Position numbers and translations under genes: made by a program | The notes under the pieces: generated by a model | Told to the model about the DNA's origin: nothing | Seen by the model: only the letters and a program-made list of their open reading frames with translations | Databases searched by the model: none | Shown: positions 1 to 13,438 of the stretch, in pieces | How the letters are laid out: each line of letters begins with the position of its first letter | Position numbering within the stretch: position 1 is the first letter of the stretch | Origin: Euwallacea fornicatus | Taxonomy: Eukaryota; Arthropoda; Insecta; Coleoptera; Curculionidae | Assembly: GCF_040115645.1 (NCBI RefSeq) | Contig: NC_089573.1 | Coordinates: 806,001 to 870,000 of the forward strand | DNA length: 64,000 nt | Direction: 5' to 3'

Positions 1-55
1 TCTTTCCTTCGGAAAATTTTATATGCTGTAAATTCCACTTACAAAATAAAGGGCA

Positions 56-289
56 TTACAGCTCCAACCTAGTATAACACTTATTTCTGATCGTTAGAGA
101 GCCATGCCATATTTCCGTCACCTTGGGATATTTAAAAAGTAAGACCGGTATTGTCAAAAGTAATACTATTCCGAAAAAAATACATAAAGAACTACCAAGC
201 GAAACGGCCATTAAGCATGGAGAGTTCCATTGTTCAATTTTACTGGACTGTGGCGTGTATGCCAACTGTTTGGGCCGAGCTTCTGCCAT
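56..289 (-). other. possible first exon of a small membrane protein, unidentified
   Basis: An open frame of 77 codons begins with ATG at 289 on the minus strand. Residues 1-25 are polar, and residues 26-53 form one strongly hydrophobic stretch (Leu/Ile/Val/Phe) that would make a transmembrane segment or late signal anchor. Right after it, the codons for Tyr-Pro-Lys are followed by GTGACG, a possible splice donor, so the tail of the open frame may be intron. I recognise no family. No partner exon can be seen because the gene would run off the left edge of the window. The Kozak context is poor (C at -3). It could equally be a chance open frame. Confidence 0.25.
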
Positions 290-3200
290 GAGGCTTCTTG
301 TGGTGCCAGTACCACGCGTATGAACTACTGTTATTAATTTTCGAAGAAGATACCGAAAGCAGCTTCACCTATTTGTTGAATAGGCGATACGCAGTTCTTC
401 GGTCGTACCGTCGGTAACACACTTTCTTCCTATTGAAAATTCCGATATCTGAAAGAAATGCGTGATTGCAGGTAATGATTGTGATTAGGTACTTCGTACG
501 TTACATCGCTCCCTTCAGAAAATTATTTGTTACAGAGAATTTTATTCAGGAATTTGCCGGTAGGTATATGGGTTTATAATTAGTAGCACAAAAATAATAC
601 TAAAACCAGCTTAAGGAGACCTTCCTTAAGACATTAAAGCAGTAAAGTAATAGGGCACTTCCTGAAGCTTACATAAAAATTATAATGACAATACTGTATG
701 TCCAGCCATTGGAAAATAATGGTGTGTACTCGCAGTATGGTTGAGAGCACCGGACTTGCGCGGATTGCCTAGTGTAACATGGTGTGACCAAAAAAACTCA
801 TATGAACTTTATCGCGAACGTAAGAGTGTCGATGGTACCCCGTAAAATGCAAAAATTTGGTAATTTCGCCACGCGGTGCCCTGCATGAATTATTTATATT
901 CGGATTTTATTAGTTGATTACACGAATAACGGCATCGTTTGTCAGCCAGCTTTAAATTAAGCATAATTGGAGCCGCCTTGCTGAACATGTAACGGTATGA
1001 AGAAAATTAAAAAGAAAATCAACCAGGAAAATTCCTAGAAAAACAGGAGAACAATGATACATTGCCGACGGTGCCATCTGCAACACGGATGGTTCCCAGG
1101 GTAAGATTACAAGCGATGTGTTTGCCCTTAAGGGCGCGCGGGGGCGGGGTGCCTAGGGTTTACCTGCACCAAAATGCACAGGTAACAGGCAAAATGTAGG
1201 TGTGCAGCATCTGCCGCTGGTTCTCACAGGCCGCTTGTTACCCCGACATGTGTCTTGCAGATTTCGGCAAAAGCCGGCAGGTGCCCAATTTCCATTTGGC
1301 AATTCGCAAGAAACCAAAAAAATTGTCGCGTGAGATAGCTCGATTAGGCTTTAATTATCTGTATCGGTTATTTTAGTTAGGCCCCTTTTACGCATGGATA
1401 GGGCGTTTGAGTCGAGGAACGTTGAACCCACCACCTATGTCGCATGAAGGTTCTTAGTTATGAATCGAGCCCTAGGAGCGAATCGATCACGAATTTACTC
1501 TGTAATTTTTTTGAGGACTCTCAGAGCATCTGCACGGTCGCATCGTTTGTGGTAATTAGGCGCGGGTGAATATCTGAATAAGGCTATTTTTCACCCTCCC
1601 CCCGGCCATTAGAATCACTCATTGTTGTGATAGTGATGTTTCCGATGTTTCGACAAGGCTTAAAAAACTGGATAAATAATCGTTAGACCCTCCAAGAGTT
1701 TTGGGGGTATCGTCGAGAGGAGACGGCTTGTCCCATGTGTTTTTTCACATTTGGCAACGTGGTGTCTGGATCTTTAAATAGTAATAGATTTGACAGGGCG
1801 ACATATTTACCAAAACACCCGGGTCGGAACGTTAAAAAAGCCGAAATTTATCGACGAGCGCTTTCACAACGCGACTCGAAAATCGTTGAAATATTTTCTC
1901 ATGCCAGACATTAAATCCGGTAACAGCAAATGGACCAGAGCGTCCGGCATCTTTTTTAAGCCTCGTTTGTCCGGTATAAAATAATGCGTCTTTTAACTCG
2001 CACACAAACCATCTGGTTTACGCCCTTATTTACGTCGAAAAATATTATTTTTCAACCCGCACGAGCCTGCGAGCAGAGGGAAAATCTTCGAAAATGCCCC
2101 AAATCTAAGGGAAGGTACTTTCTGAGCGTGGTTCCGCTAGCTTCTTGTAAGAGTAGGTACCAAGGAGGCCCAGCTGCCTTTTCGCTGGCATCTGTCTTTT
2201 ACAGCTGCTTCTTGCAAGCAATCAGTCCAGATACATACAAAACTCATATTTGGTTTTGATAACATCGCAGACCTATATTATGTAGTATCTTAAACACCAG
2301 TACCTCAGCTCATGTTATTAGTCTCATTGTGGATTTGAACAAACAGGGTTTACCGCAGATTGTGCCCTTCCAAATAAATCGTATTTAAGGACGTGTCTTG
2401 TTAGATCTCTCAGATTTCATTGGTCGCTTCCATTCGGAATTCTTTAAGATTCTCTATTAGCGCAGTTCAGTCGTTCGTTGTTACGTAAAAAAAAAAAAAA
2501 ATTCAGATTTAGGTGGATGGATTAGTAGGCGAAGTACCGAGCATGATAATGAGTACTCACGAATTTGTTTGTTGTTATTGTTGTATTGTTGCAGGCTTTA
2601 GACGGAAATTACCGAGGTTGTGCGAGGGTCCTACTCTCTGATGACCCACATCTGTAAAGAAATCACCTTTTGAAAACTTCGAACACCTAGGTAAGTCCAT
2701 AAACCTAAGACATTATATTTGCTCTGCGCGTCTTCGACAAGCCAAATTCTACCATTATGTCTTTTTCAAAGGCAGGAACTAGTTAATGACTTAAGGGTAA
2801 CACTCGTCATCTTGCTTAAGCTGCGGTTTGCGTTGATGTATATGAGCAGCACGTATCGCAAACCACATAGAGGGTGTTCGATTACAATCTGCTTGTATGG
2901 CGCAGCGTGTGTAACTAGTCCGCTCGTTGTCTGGAACATATGACACACACAAGTGCCAATGAAATGGACATTTTTATGTCCTTTTTGTTTGACATTAATT
3001 AACGCGTTCCGAACCCCATTTAGCCGCCTGGTGTACAGGCAAATTCAATTATGTTTGCTATTAAAAATTAATGCCGCGTTCTTCACGAAATTTCCAAGGG
3101 GAAGTAGAATCAATGATCAGTTTTGTCGCCAGCCCTCAAATATGACGGATATAACGCCATTGTTGATGGTAAAATCATAAGATTTTTGAATGAGGCTTGA

Positions 3201-3773
3201 GCAGTGTCGAAATGGTGTACTTTATTCTCTCTGTCAAACGGTTTTTTAAAACATTTTAATCTTTATATTATTTTTGGAAACGTTACTTAATTCATTTTGG
3301 AGAGGTATCCAAAGTAACATATTTTCATTTCTTCGCATACGTGCAAATTTTATGAAAACTTGCCCAAAGTCGTCCATCCAGCTGTTGAAAAATATTACCA
3401 CGTGATCGCTCTAAAAAAACGATGATGTGTCTCTCGTATTCGGCGGAATGGTGATGAAATATTCCTCTTACGAACTAGAAAACGTCATTAGACCGCTGAA
3501 GCCGTAAATGGGAAAATCGTGGATGGAACAAAAACCTAAACATCCCACCACCCTTAAGACGTTGCTTTCCTTTTGAAACTCGTTATTTAATCCCCACAGT
3601 AGTCCCTTTCTTCCTATCCAATATTAATCAATTTCTTACGGCAGCTTAAATTCGAAATAGAAAATCTCGGGGAGATTTGGCGCGAAAAACGTCCATTAGC
3701 CACCGGGTTGGTAAAATATAGGGTGACTCTCACCCCGAACCTGTTGTAGCTGCGCGCATGCGTCTCAAGATCG

Positions 3774-3827
3774 GTATATAGGTGAGCACGTGCCATATGC
3801 GTATATAGGAGAACGCGTGCCAAAGAA
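3774..3827. repeat. two-copy 27-bp degenerate tandem repeat
   Basis: Two adjacent 27-bp units (3774-3800 and 3801-3827) both begin GTATATAGG and share a GTGCC block; they differ at several positions. Confidence 0.6.
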
Positions 3828-6800
3828 GATGCAGCTGTCGATATACGACCTTTCTTCTGCTTTTGTGTAACTTCAGGCTCTCAATGCGGCTTTGTTTCAT
3901 TTCAATAGGACTTTTTTCAATAGATCCAGGTTTACCTGGTATCAACAAGTAGGTAATACCTTCTATCCTCTTCGTCAGCCTATAAGCTACCATCTCGAAT
4001 GCAACGAGACAAACAACTGTCCCAACATCTTGAACCTAGAAGGAATCGGCCTTGTAGTGCAGCAAAGCCTGGTTTCTTCCCGCAACGTGTTCGAAGGTAA
4101 TAAAGGTGCAATAAATATTTTCGGGCTAATAAAGCAGACGTGCTTAGATTGGGATTTCCAAGGGAGATGGTCATTGGAAAAACCCAAACAGACTGCGGCC
4201 ATATGGCGAGGCATTTGATGTTTTTGGTAAAAGTTCAATAAAACATGTGACGCTCAAAAAGTGGCAGATCGTTTGAAATATGGCACAGGTAAAATACGGC
4301 AATGAAGGGATGGCAATCAAGTGATTTTTACCTATTTTAGAACCAGCTAAAGCAAGGTATCAGGTCGAAAGACCATCTGCGTAACAGATGCAGTTCTGAT
4401 TTGAATCCCCGACTTGCCAGTTGTCAGTCTGTTGGTTCTTTTTGCTCGCGCCACGACCAACCCTTTGCTTTATCTGTATTTTACGAAATCATGACCAAGG
4501 GCAGATGGTTTTTTCCTGGGCACAGTCCGTATTCATATGTGGCCTTTGAGATATGCCATGTGTTTTTATCAGCTGCGTCTTTAGTTTTTTCATTATAATT
4601 ATTGTCTTGGGATATTGTTGTGCGTACATTAGGGTCGCAATTTAGCTCCACCCTCGTAGCTGCAAATACAGATCTTGCAGACAGGGGAGAACAATCAATA
4701 TTTCTTCAGCTTATAGAGGAAAGATTTAAAGTCCCATCTGGCCATCGTTGGTCTTTCTATATTGGTAACGTATTCTTCTTTCGAACCATAAAACTATTTT
4801 CAGAAATGTCAATACGGAAGGTAATGGAAATAATACGGCCGTGGCGTACAACTAAAGACGTGTGAACGTATTTAAATCACTTTATTTGCGATGCCACCGT
4901 AAAAGCTAACAGGAGCAGTTATTGCCAGTCTAATTTGTCATTAAACGCTTTATTACCAGTACAGTTGATATATTATAATATTTGTCAAAACCTCGCATTG
5001 AGTACTTGCTTAATAGATTATTGATTTACTACCGATGTGCTGTCACAATTTCAATCAGATTTTATTTTTATTTTTGATATTTTCAGTGGCACCCTCAAAA
5101 CTTCCCGATCTTATGGGGTAGTTTATGTAATTTATCTCGGCAGGAAAGCCCCGTAATGGCGTACGAAGCATAATAATTTGCGTTAAAGTCAGCTAATTAA
5201 TACTGAAATTATGTAAATTATAACGCCATAGTTAGAAATTATTTATGAGCGGCAGACATAGTATAGGTATGTCCGCCCAAAACAAATCGACGCCTCTGTT
5301 AATTGCCTCGGCGTAAGGCGTTACAGTTATTACTTTACTGTGCGGTAATGATTTGAGTTCAATTATAACTGAGCTTCATTCCCACGGTATTGTAAACTAC
5401 TAAACGGCCGTTCGTAACATATTCAAAAGTTTTCGACGTAATCTGTAGTACAAGCAAAGTCAACTTTTACGTGACTGCAAACAATAAGGATAGATTTATT
5501 CCTCCAATTCTTTTGTGTTATTTGAACGACATACTGCATAAGCCGTATGCACTTACAGAGATTTAGGTGCACATCCCGATGCAGTTTCTGCTGCACATCC
5601 GTTCTCTTATTCCTATACATTCAATCATTCAAGGTATCTGAATGTAATTATAAACACACTCGGTGGCGATACGAGAACGTGGTCAAGAACAACCGCAAAG
5701 CGATGATAAAAGAAAAGGGCTGTTACAGAAAGGCCCAAAGTTGAAGGAGTAATGCGGCATCTGAAGGAACGTGACGTATTTTTTGAGCGACCATGGAGGA
5801 TTATTTATTCGTTGCAAATCGACACATCATTTACCATTTACCTGGATCCTCAGCCTTACCCAAATAGTCTGATAGGGCCGACGCGACAGCACAAGAGCGA
5901 TTATCGCGTTGTTGTCTATACGATGAGATTTTTTCTGATTGTTGCCATAACAACAGCGACAATTTTGAAATCACGGGGAGAAAAGGGCCTTCAGGGTGAA
6001 ATCTCATGACGGTATTTTTTATCGTTGGGCTGGTGTTTAAAAAATCATAGTTAGACACGTGATTTAGTACAAAGCTAGAAAATAATTTTCATAAGTGTTT
6101 TCTAAGGAAGTGTCCCAATGCGCCCGTCACCGCTTGCGAACTCCTTGGTAGCCGGATCGCTGTCGCGGTCATCACCACTAAGTGAAATTCTGCTTGGAAA
6201 AGTTGCATTCAGGCTTATTATTTTAGATTATGCATCACTTTCCTTTGCGATGTGTAAAATCATAAATAATTTTATTTCTCGTGCGTGGCACTCCAGGTAC
6301 TGATATACGATTCTACACGTTAATCTCGTTGACTCGACAATGCCTTCCCTTAAAAAAAATAATAATAAATAAATAAAGATGATCTCGTTTTCGCCGACTC
6401 CATCCGTAGATACAGTGTGTCTTGGAGAAACGGGAGGAGTTAACGGGTCGCTCGAAACGAACGCGTGCAAAGTATAACAACGTCACGAAAGGCACTTCAC
6501 GCGGGAGGAGACTTCAGAAGTGCGACTAAAGGGACCGCAGGATCAGAAGAAGCACAAAACAAATAAATCTAGTTCCGAAACCTCGGTTCCATCGATCCTT
6601 GAGGTTCCGGCGCTGTTGGAAATCTTCATTTACGTAGCGTTAAAACAAATCTGGCCGGATCGTTAAGGTCGATCCGGACAGAACGGTGGCCCAGCTAGGG
6701 GATACCTACAGATATCCATATCATCCCTAAAAGCACCTTTGCTCTTAAAAAAGGTACCAGAAATAATTAAGAGCAGCAGGTTCTTGTTCTCGCAAACAAA

Positions 6801-7701
6801 TTTTGGGAACGATCGACATTTGACATGTCAATTAAAAAGGGGGCTTGTTATGCAGTGGATCGATTTAAAGTCGATTTTTCCACGAATTACACGGTGCATC
6901 TAATTAGTAAACGCGCGTGTTGAGCCCCAAGGTTCCTGTCTGGGCCCCATTACTCGGTTTCATTGACTGATCGCGGCAACGCGTCTAAGACTTGATAAGA
7001 TTCCGGTCATTCGCTGGGTTGCCATATAGAACTTTCTTATTTGTTAAATATTGTTAAATGCACCTCAGAACGATTCCGTACGAATAAAATCGAAATGGGC
7101 ACATGTAGTCGTTGTGCGACTGTCCAATTGCAGGTAATATGAAAACATAAGTCTAGACGTAACAGAAATGAGCTCAATCATAACATAACTCACATTATAC
7201 AATTTCGGTCAATCAAGTAGCAATTTAAAGTTCGTATGGGAAAGAGGTTTTTTACACGGTAATTTAGAAGGAGCTGGTAGGTTGAAAAACCGCGGCAACT
7301 GTGCCGGTCAGTAGTTGGCCGTTGAGCCGGAACTACGGCCGGCCAGTCGCGAACTCCTGGACTACGTCTTTCTCGCTTCCTTAACTTTCAGTCCCATCTG
7401 CACCCATGACTAAATCCACTACCATTTGTAAAGTGTACAACGTCAAAATGAAAATGTGTTCTTGAATGGGCGTGGAGAATTCAAGGTCTCCCTAAAATTT
7501 TTACTGCCCATTTTAATAACACGGGATCGCACCAATGATCTTAGCTCGCGAAGGCGAAGTCCCTAGCTACCAGTGTTGGGACTCAACCAAGATTTATAAA
7601 TAAAACTCGTGCGGATTGTATCAATCGAAACTGCTCTCCAATTATGTTGACCCATGGCGTTCCTAATAAGACAATACCATGGCAAATGGTGGAGTCGTAT
7701 G

Positions 7702-7725
7702 TTTTTTTTTTTTTTTTTTTTTTTT
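7702..7725. repeat. poly-T run of 24
   Basis: Uninterrupted run of 24 T. It could be the A-tail of a retroposed sequence on the minus strand, but no body is recognisable next to it. Confidence 0.9.
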
Positions 7726-8471
7726 GATGCACCCATTTAAACCTACTTTGACGAGTCTTTTTATTCACGGCCCAAATCATTCAAGAAAGGTGTGGATTGC
7801 TTAAGCGCCTTGTAGCTATTCGGCTAATACTATTAATAGTGTTGTGTTGGCAATGACACATCCAGACCACAATAGTTATAAAAATATTAATAGCTCGGCA
7901 GATTTCAAGTTCATTATAACATCTGCTGTAAATTGTAACAAAACGTAAAAAATGTAAAATAGAAAACAAACAAAACATTACTGGTGGGTGTCACTCGTCT
8001 CGTAACGTTTTTATAAAATTCTCTCCCTGTGTGTGTATGTGCCTTTCCTACAATTGCTTTCATGGGTGTAATTAGAAGCAGGCACCAAGCTCAGGATAAT
8101 TTCATGTCGTTTGCATTTGTTTTTTGGATAACCGTAATTAGATAGTGCTATTTGGAACTTGATCCTAAGAGATGATTCCATCGAGTCTCGGTATTAAGTA
8201 CGAATGTGCATGCGCCATATTTCCACAGACAGCACTATTAAATTTGATGTATGGCCCAAATAAAACTAGGTAGCTACTGAATGGATGTAATATATCATGC
8301 TTCCGAATAAATAGATTGTTTAGCCGATAAGATGATTGGTCACAATTTTTGGCGATATCGCGGAAAGGCAGATGTGGCATAGAGCGCTCGTTTAGTTTTA
8401 GCTAGCTTCACTAATATGGCTTACCAATTTGGGTTTTGTCACGAAATCAATGCTCTCTTCTGTGCCACGTA

Positions 8472-9157
8472 CAGTCACTCAAAAAAGTATCCGTACAACC
8501 GGAAAAAAATTCTGTAAACCGTAACTTTTGACTGATTTTGTTCGGATTTTGTATAATGAAAATTCAAACCGAAACTCAATTTGCGTAATCGAGCAACTTT
8601 TGAAAATTTAACTTTTAGAGTGCTTTGCAGCGTTTCAAAAAAATTCCGTTTCGAAAACTTCTTGTGCGGTGGAAATTTTTCAATGTGGTTTTAACATTCT
8701 TGCAGAGAGGATTTTTCTTCATACATCCTGAAAATTTGATCAAAATCGAACCGCAAATAAGGGAGTTGCAGCTTTTTAAAGTCGTCAAAAATGTCAAAGT
8801 TTCGTCATTTTGCGCGAAAATCGTCACTCTTTGGCGTTTTTGACGACTTTAAAAAGCTCCAACTCCCTTATTTGCGGTTCGATTTTGATCAAATTTTCAG
8901 GATATATGAAGAAAAATCCTCTCTGCAAGAATGTTAAAACCACATTGAAAAATTTCCACCGCACAAGAAGTTTTCAAAACGAAGTTTTTTTTTAAACACT
9001 GGAAAGCACTCTAAAAGTAAAATTTTCAAAAGTTGCTCGATTACGCAAATTGAGTTTCGGTTTGAATTTTCATTATACAAAATTCGAACAAAATCAGTCA
9101 AAAGTTACGATTTACAGAATTTTTTTTCGGCTGTACGGATACTTTTTTGAATTACTG
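8472..9157. mobile_element. 686-bp near-perfect palindromic Tc1/mariner-type foldback element
   Basis: The two halves are reverse complements along almost their full length (arms of about 335-340 bp) and meet near 8814, where the centre itself is close to a GCGC-centred palindrome. The outer ends are CAGTCACTCAAAAAAG on the left and the complement of CAGTAATTCAAAAAAG on the right. Both are directly bordered by TA (8470-8471 and 9158-9159), the target duplication of the Tc1/mariner superfamily. It encodes no transposase. Open frames on both strands inside it are mirror translations of the arms. The arms have drifted by scattered substitutions and small indels, so this is not a perfect recent duplication. 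It is best read as a non-autonomous element made of two head-to-head copies of one transposon end. Confidence 0.88.
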
Positions 9158-9420
9158 TATATACAGGGTTGCTCATTAGTGCGTCAAAGTGCGATATCTC
9201 AGTAAATATAAGTTTTAGAAGGAAATTTGTCTTAGTAAAGTTTTTAGGAAATAAAAGGCACTTATTTTTAAATTATTTTCAAATGTACAGGGTCTGTCAT
9301 AAAAGTGTGGTAGTACCAAATTATGTTTTTTTAAATGGAACCCCCCAATTGTTTTGCCATTTTCGGATTTATCGCCAAATCTTAAGACTAGTTTATGAAA
9401 TAGGTCTTATGTAAAAAATT
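9158..9420. repeat. two CAGGGT-type transposon-end sequences
   Basis: Right against the palindrome lies TACAGGGTTGCTCATTAG (9171 onward), and about 115 bp later TACAGGGTCTGTCATAAAAG. Such TACAGGGTG-like starts are typical ends of abundant insect DNA transposons. No matching inverted partner or transposase was found nearby, so these are probably solo ends or nested fragments. Confidence 0.4.
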
Positions 9421-12400
9421 TACCATTTTCGAGTTATTTGTGAAAATTCGAAAATTTTGATAGCTGCAAGGTCTCACGGAAACCGATGCTGTTTCCTAAC
9501 CGTTGCGAATTTTGGAATCGATCTTATGAGGCTTCAAGGCGACATAATAAGCTACGTTTTGACATGTTTTAGTTTAAAAATATTTTTTTCATAACCCTCG
9601 AAATAGGCCTCCGAAGTTGTATGACTTCAATCCTCAATAACTTGCTTACTTCAAATAGAACGCCCTACTTTTCTCGACGGCATCGTGTTCAGAATCCGAA
9701 AACCTACAACTTTTGTTAACATTACCCTATCCCTAAACCCTACCGTCTCTGAGCTGCTGAAAATTGCCCCTTTTTCACATCTAAATTTGTATTTGAAAAG
9801 TGAGTTTCCACACTGGACGTCACCGGACATCGCGTAAAATTTACGTATGGTGACGTAACCGATGCGACTTTATAATAATTTAAATATTTAATAATTCTAG
9901 AAGTCATTCTAAGCAAACAAATCGGCACTTTGCATCTGTTCAAATGCGTAACTCGCCAGTGGATGCACCAGTAAATAGAAAAAAACACACACAGCGTGTT
10001 AATCAAAATTATGCACATGATTTAGCATCTACCTACAACAGTTAGCGATTATTGTTTCAAAATCATATCGTTAATTTTGAATAGTTGCTAAATCGACATC
10101 AGCTGCTGGTGCTTTTTTGGAAGTTTACCATTTTTGAATTCTTGGGCTGGGGGGTAGGGAGAAAAGTAGTTGTGACAACTCCTGCTTTATTGTTAACATC
10201 AATGAACGAGTAACATGGCTACTACTCAGGCCTTGATTTACCAGTACTATATCTTCAGAGTGAAGAAACTTGGCTTATGGGACTCGCGTGGTTTTTCTAT
10301 AAAACAAAATTAAGACATGATTCTCCCTAAGAACAAAGACAACATAACAAGTTCGTCCAACATTTACCGAGGGGTCAACGAACAAGTTCTTTATTTTGCT
10401 CGCAGAGGGTCTCTTTAATGGTTCCCCGTCTCATTAAATCTTAATTAAAAATTTTTAGATAATTTTTTCTTTAGGCTAATTAAACTTATTTACGACCGCG
10501 TATTTTTGTCTTAATTTGGGTTATTACATATCTCATGTATATGTGGAGGAAAAAATGTTTCGAAAACGGCACGTTTTTGAGTTTATCTAGGCCCATTTCC
10601 GTTATTTGGAATGTGCAACAAAAGAACTCACTGTTCTCTAATGTGATAAGCAAAGAAAGTAATAGTTTAGGGGAGACCCTTTAGGAGGGTTCCACCTAAA
10701 TCTTTTCGAAGAAGGTGCGGGGACGGTTATTTCATACAGCGGTCTGGTAGGGGAGGGTAGAGTTCTTTATACTCAAAAATTCCAATTATTGGGAAACTCT
10801 TCATGTCAAGAATTTATGGAACCAATTGTTTCAACTTTAGCACGAACTGAGCGAGGGGGATGAAGGTGGAATCTCGAAATTAAATCTTTTATCTCCGTCG
10901 ACGGCCGAATCGAAATCGTCCTCCAATCTGGAATTTTTAATTTACACCCCAGTGGACGCAGCTCGACGAATTTTATCACTTTCATAGATGATTCGTATTT
11001 CACAAGGGCTCCTGTTTGGTAGAAGGGAAACTGACAATATCACAGAGGCGGACTTTCATCGGGACCCCATATGTTCTTTTATACACCGTGACAAATTGAC
11101 GGGTCTTATTGACGTTGAGCTATTTAGCGTAAAGCACCTATTGGTTTTCATTACGACAGCACACACTTCTTTGATGTATTTTTAGAGAATCGGCGCAATA
11201 TCTATTCGGTTAAAATAAAAACACATGGTGGTGTAATTAATCTCGCCTGGGGGTTTTTCAGACAGAAAAATAAAGATTTGTCTTCTATGCTTTCGTCCCA
11301 CCACAATCCCTGTTCAAAAAAAAAACAGCTGCAATTTGACATTGCTTTTACATTTCAAGAAAAACATTATACATCTTTTCAAAAAAAGGCGGCCATTGTT
11401 CAGATTTCCTTCGTATTTCTTTTTTGCGAAGTTGTTATGAAACAGGACTGCGATATCTCTTTTACCTTTTAATGCCTGACTATTTTCGTCACCGTGACGT
11501 AAAAATTTTTGTTGGAAATTTCCAAAGCGTGGAAGGAACCTACCTACAAGGTTCCGCTTTCGCTTTGAACACCCATACCTCGAACATCCGCGAAGCGATG
11601 CCTTAGCAGATATCTTCAAGTGAATCATATCAGTGATTAAGCTCGCACAACCTAAAATGCATATCTTGGCTTCCGAAATGGTAGACCGCTTTGATACTCA
11701 ATTTTATGATTTTGAAGCCGCTCTAAAATGAAGGATCGAGTGAAGTTATACCGTGTCAGTAAACTGGATTCTGGAGTCATGTTATCGAAATACGTATCCT
11801 GAATCGAAAACTTATTTTTAAAGTAACTGGCTCCCAACTGGAGCATCCAAAGTTGGTACGCGATTCAAATCTGGAAATTAAAAAATTTGAAATGTTGAAT
11901 CTAAAATTGGGATATGCTCAGGTACGTCATGTGAAATAGTGAAAGGAAGTGTAGGAAATTTCAGTCGAAAGTAAGCAATTCACGTGTGAATAAACGTATT
12001 TTCACCGAAGGGAAAAAGGATCCTTTCGAGGTGGTTAAAACCGTCCTCGAAAACAATGAAGAATGGACACCTGAGCAATTGGGTGGGCTTACAAGATTTA
12101 TTTCCGAAAGTACGTGACGCTTCAGTACAATAGATTGTCGGACTAAGTGCTTATACATCGTCCTAATTACCCGTTTGATTTTTGTGTCTGAAATTACACA
12201 ATCACCTGATTTTCAACGACCATTGTTTTATTAAGTGGTTTGTATTGTACAATACAATCTAATTTCCTCTAATAAAATAATAGAGTTGTCCGCGCGTGCT
12301 AACAGCTTTCGGACAATACGATGGACCCGAACAAAAGACCATTGAATACATATTCTTTATACTCGCAACTAAGTACGACTATAGTTCATATACGGGGTGT

Positions 12401-13436
12401 CAAACGCGATATCTCTCTTCACCCCCCAAATGAGACTATTTCTGTTTTAAAAAGATGACAGATATATGTTATTTATAAATGTGGAGATTGAGACATGTCT
12501 AGCACAGGACCCTAATGGGCGGAATATATTTTTTGCCTTAATAATAAATATGAGAGGCGCATAGGAAATGTAGGCAACTTATTTTTTAAACGCACGTGCG
12601 CTCAGTACCACGTGTTCCGAAAAAACACCGAATTATAGACACCCATCCCTTTAGCACATCCTATTTTTTATATATCCCTCGCGATGCATATGCCACACTA
12701 CCTTGGTTTGTGATAAGATATGAGTGAAAAATTATCGAGTACATTGGCGTACGTACACAAAAAACAACTAAATATTATTGTAAAAAAAAACGCGTTTTCG
12801 GGTGCAACAATTGGAAATAAAACGTTTAAAGAAATTTAAGGGCGCCATAGATCACGATTATCAAATCCTTGCAAGGGGTTTGATCCTACGAAAATCGTTT
12901 GCGTCACGCCAATGCTAATAAGGGCTCTAATCCCAATAAAAAACCATATCTGAGGCAAGAAAAAAAACAAAAAAAAAACAGACAGCGCGCAAGCTGTCGC
13001 GATATTTTAAGAATTAGGGGCGACTTTTGAAGCCGTTATCTGGCTCGTCGTTAATCTAGGGGACAGCTGACTTTTTAGTTATGCAGAGCACCGACAAACG
13101 GGATGCATATTTTGGCAAAAGTAATAAGAGCCCTTAAAATTTTCAGTCACGGCCAGAACACACGCCCATCGTAAAAAGATCTAGATAAGTTCCTAAACGC
13201 ATCCGGTGAAATATATCGCCCAAGATATGGGAAGATCCGAAGGGTGACCCGTCAGTGGGAAGCAGAGAAGGGGTGTGGATTGTGACGAGTCTGGTTTTGA
13301 TGGAGTTTGATCTAAAAAAAAAATTGAAAATTTCGAAAATGCGCAGGGCGGGATCATAAATTTCGTTTTTGAAGAACGCGCAAATTCGCAATTCTTAAAA
13401 TCTTACACAAACATCGTATGAAAAACTACATGTATG
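9421..13436. other. intergenic, no recognised gene
   Basis: Only short open frames without recognisable motifs. A weak TACGGGGTGTC end-like sequence sits near 12391 and A-runs occur near 12780 and 12960. Nothing else can be supported. Confidence 0.5.
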
Positions 13437-13438
13437 TA

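Larger units (their letters stand above)
1..8469. other. intergenic, no recognised gene
   Basis: Apart from the 56-289 open frame, the 27-bp tandem repeat near 3774 and a 24-base T run at 7702-7725, I see nothing I can name. The short open frames in both strands have no recognisable domains. The stretch is fairly rich in CpG for such an AT-rich window. Confidence 0.5.

Noticed and set aside
4370..4430. tRNA T-loop-like GATTTGAATCCCC
   Set aside because: No matching D-arm or acceptor stem nearby.
8615..8995. Pair of similar open frames on opposite strands
   Set aside because: They are mirror translations of the two arms of the palindrome, not two genes.
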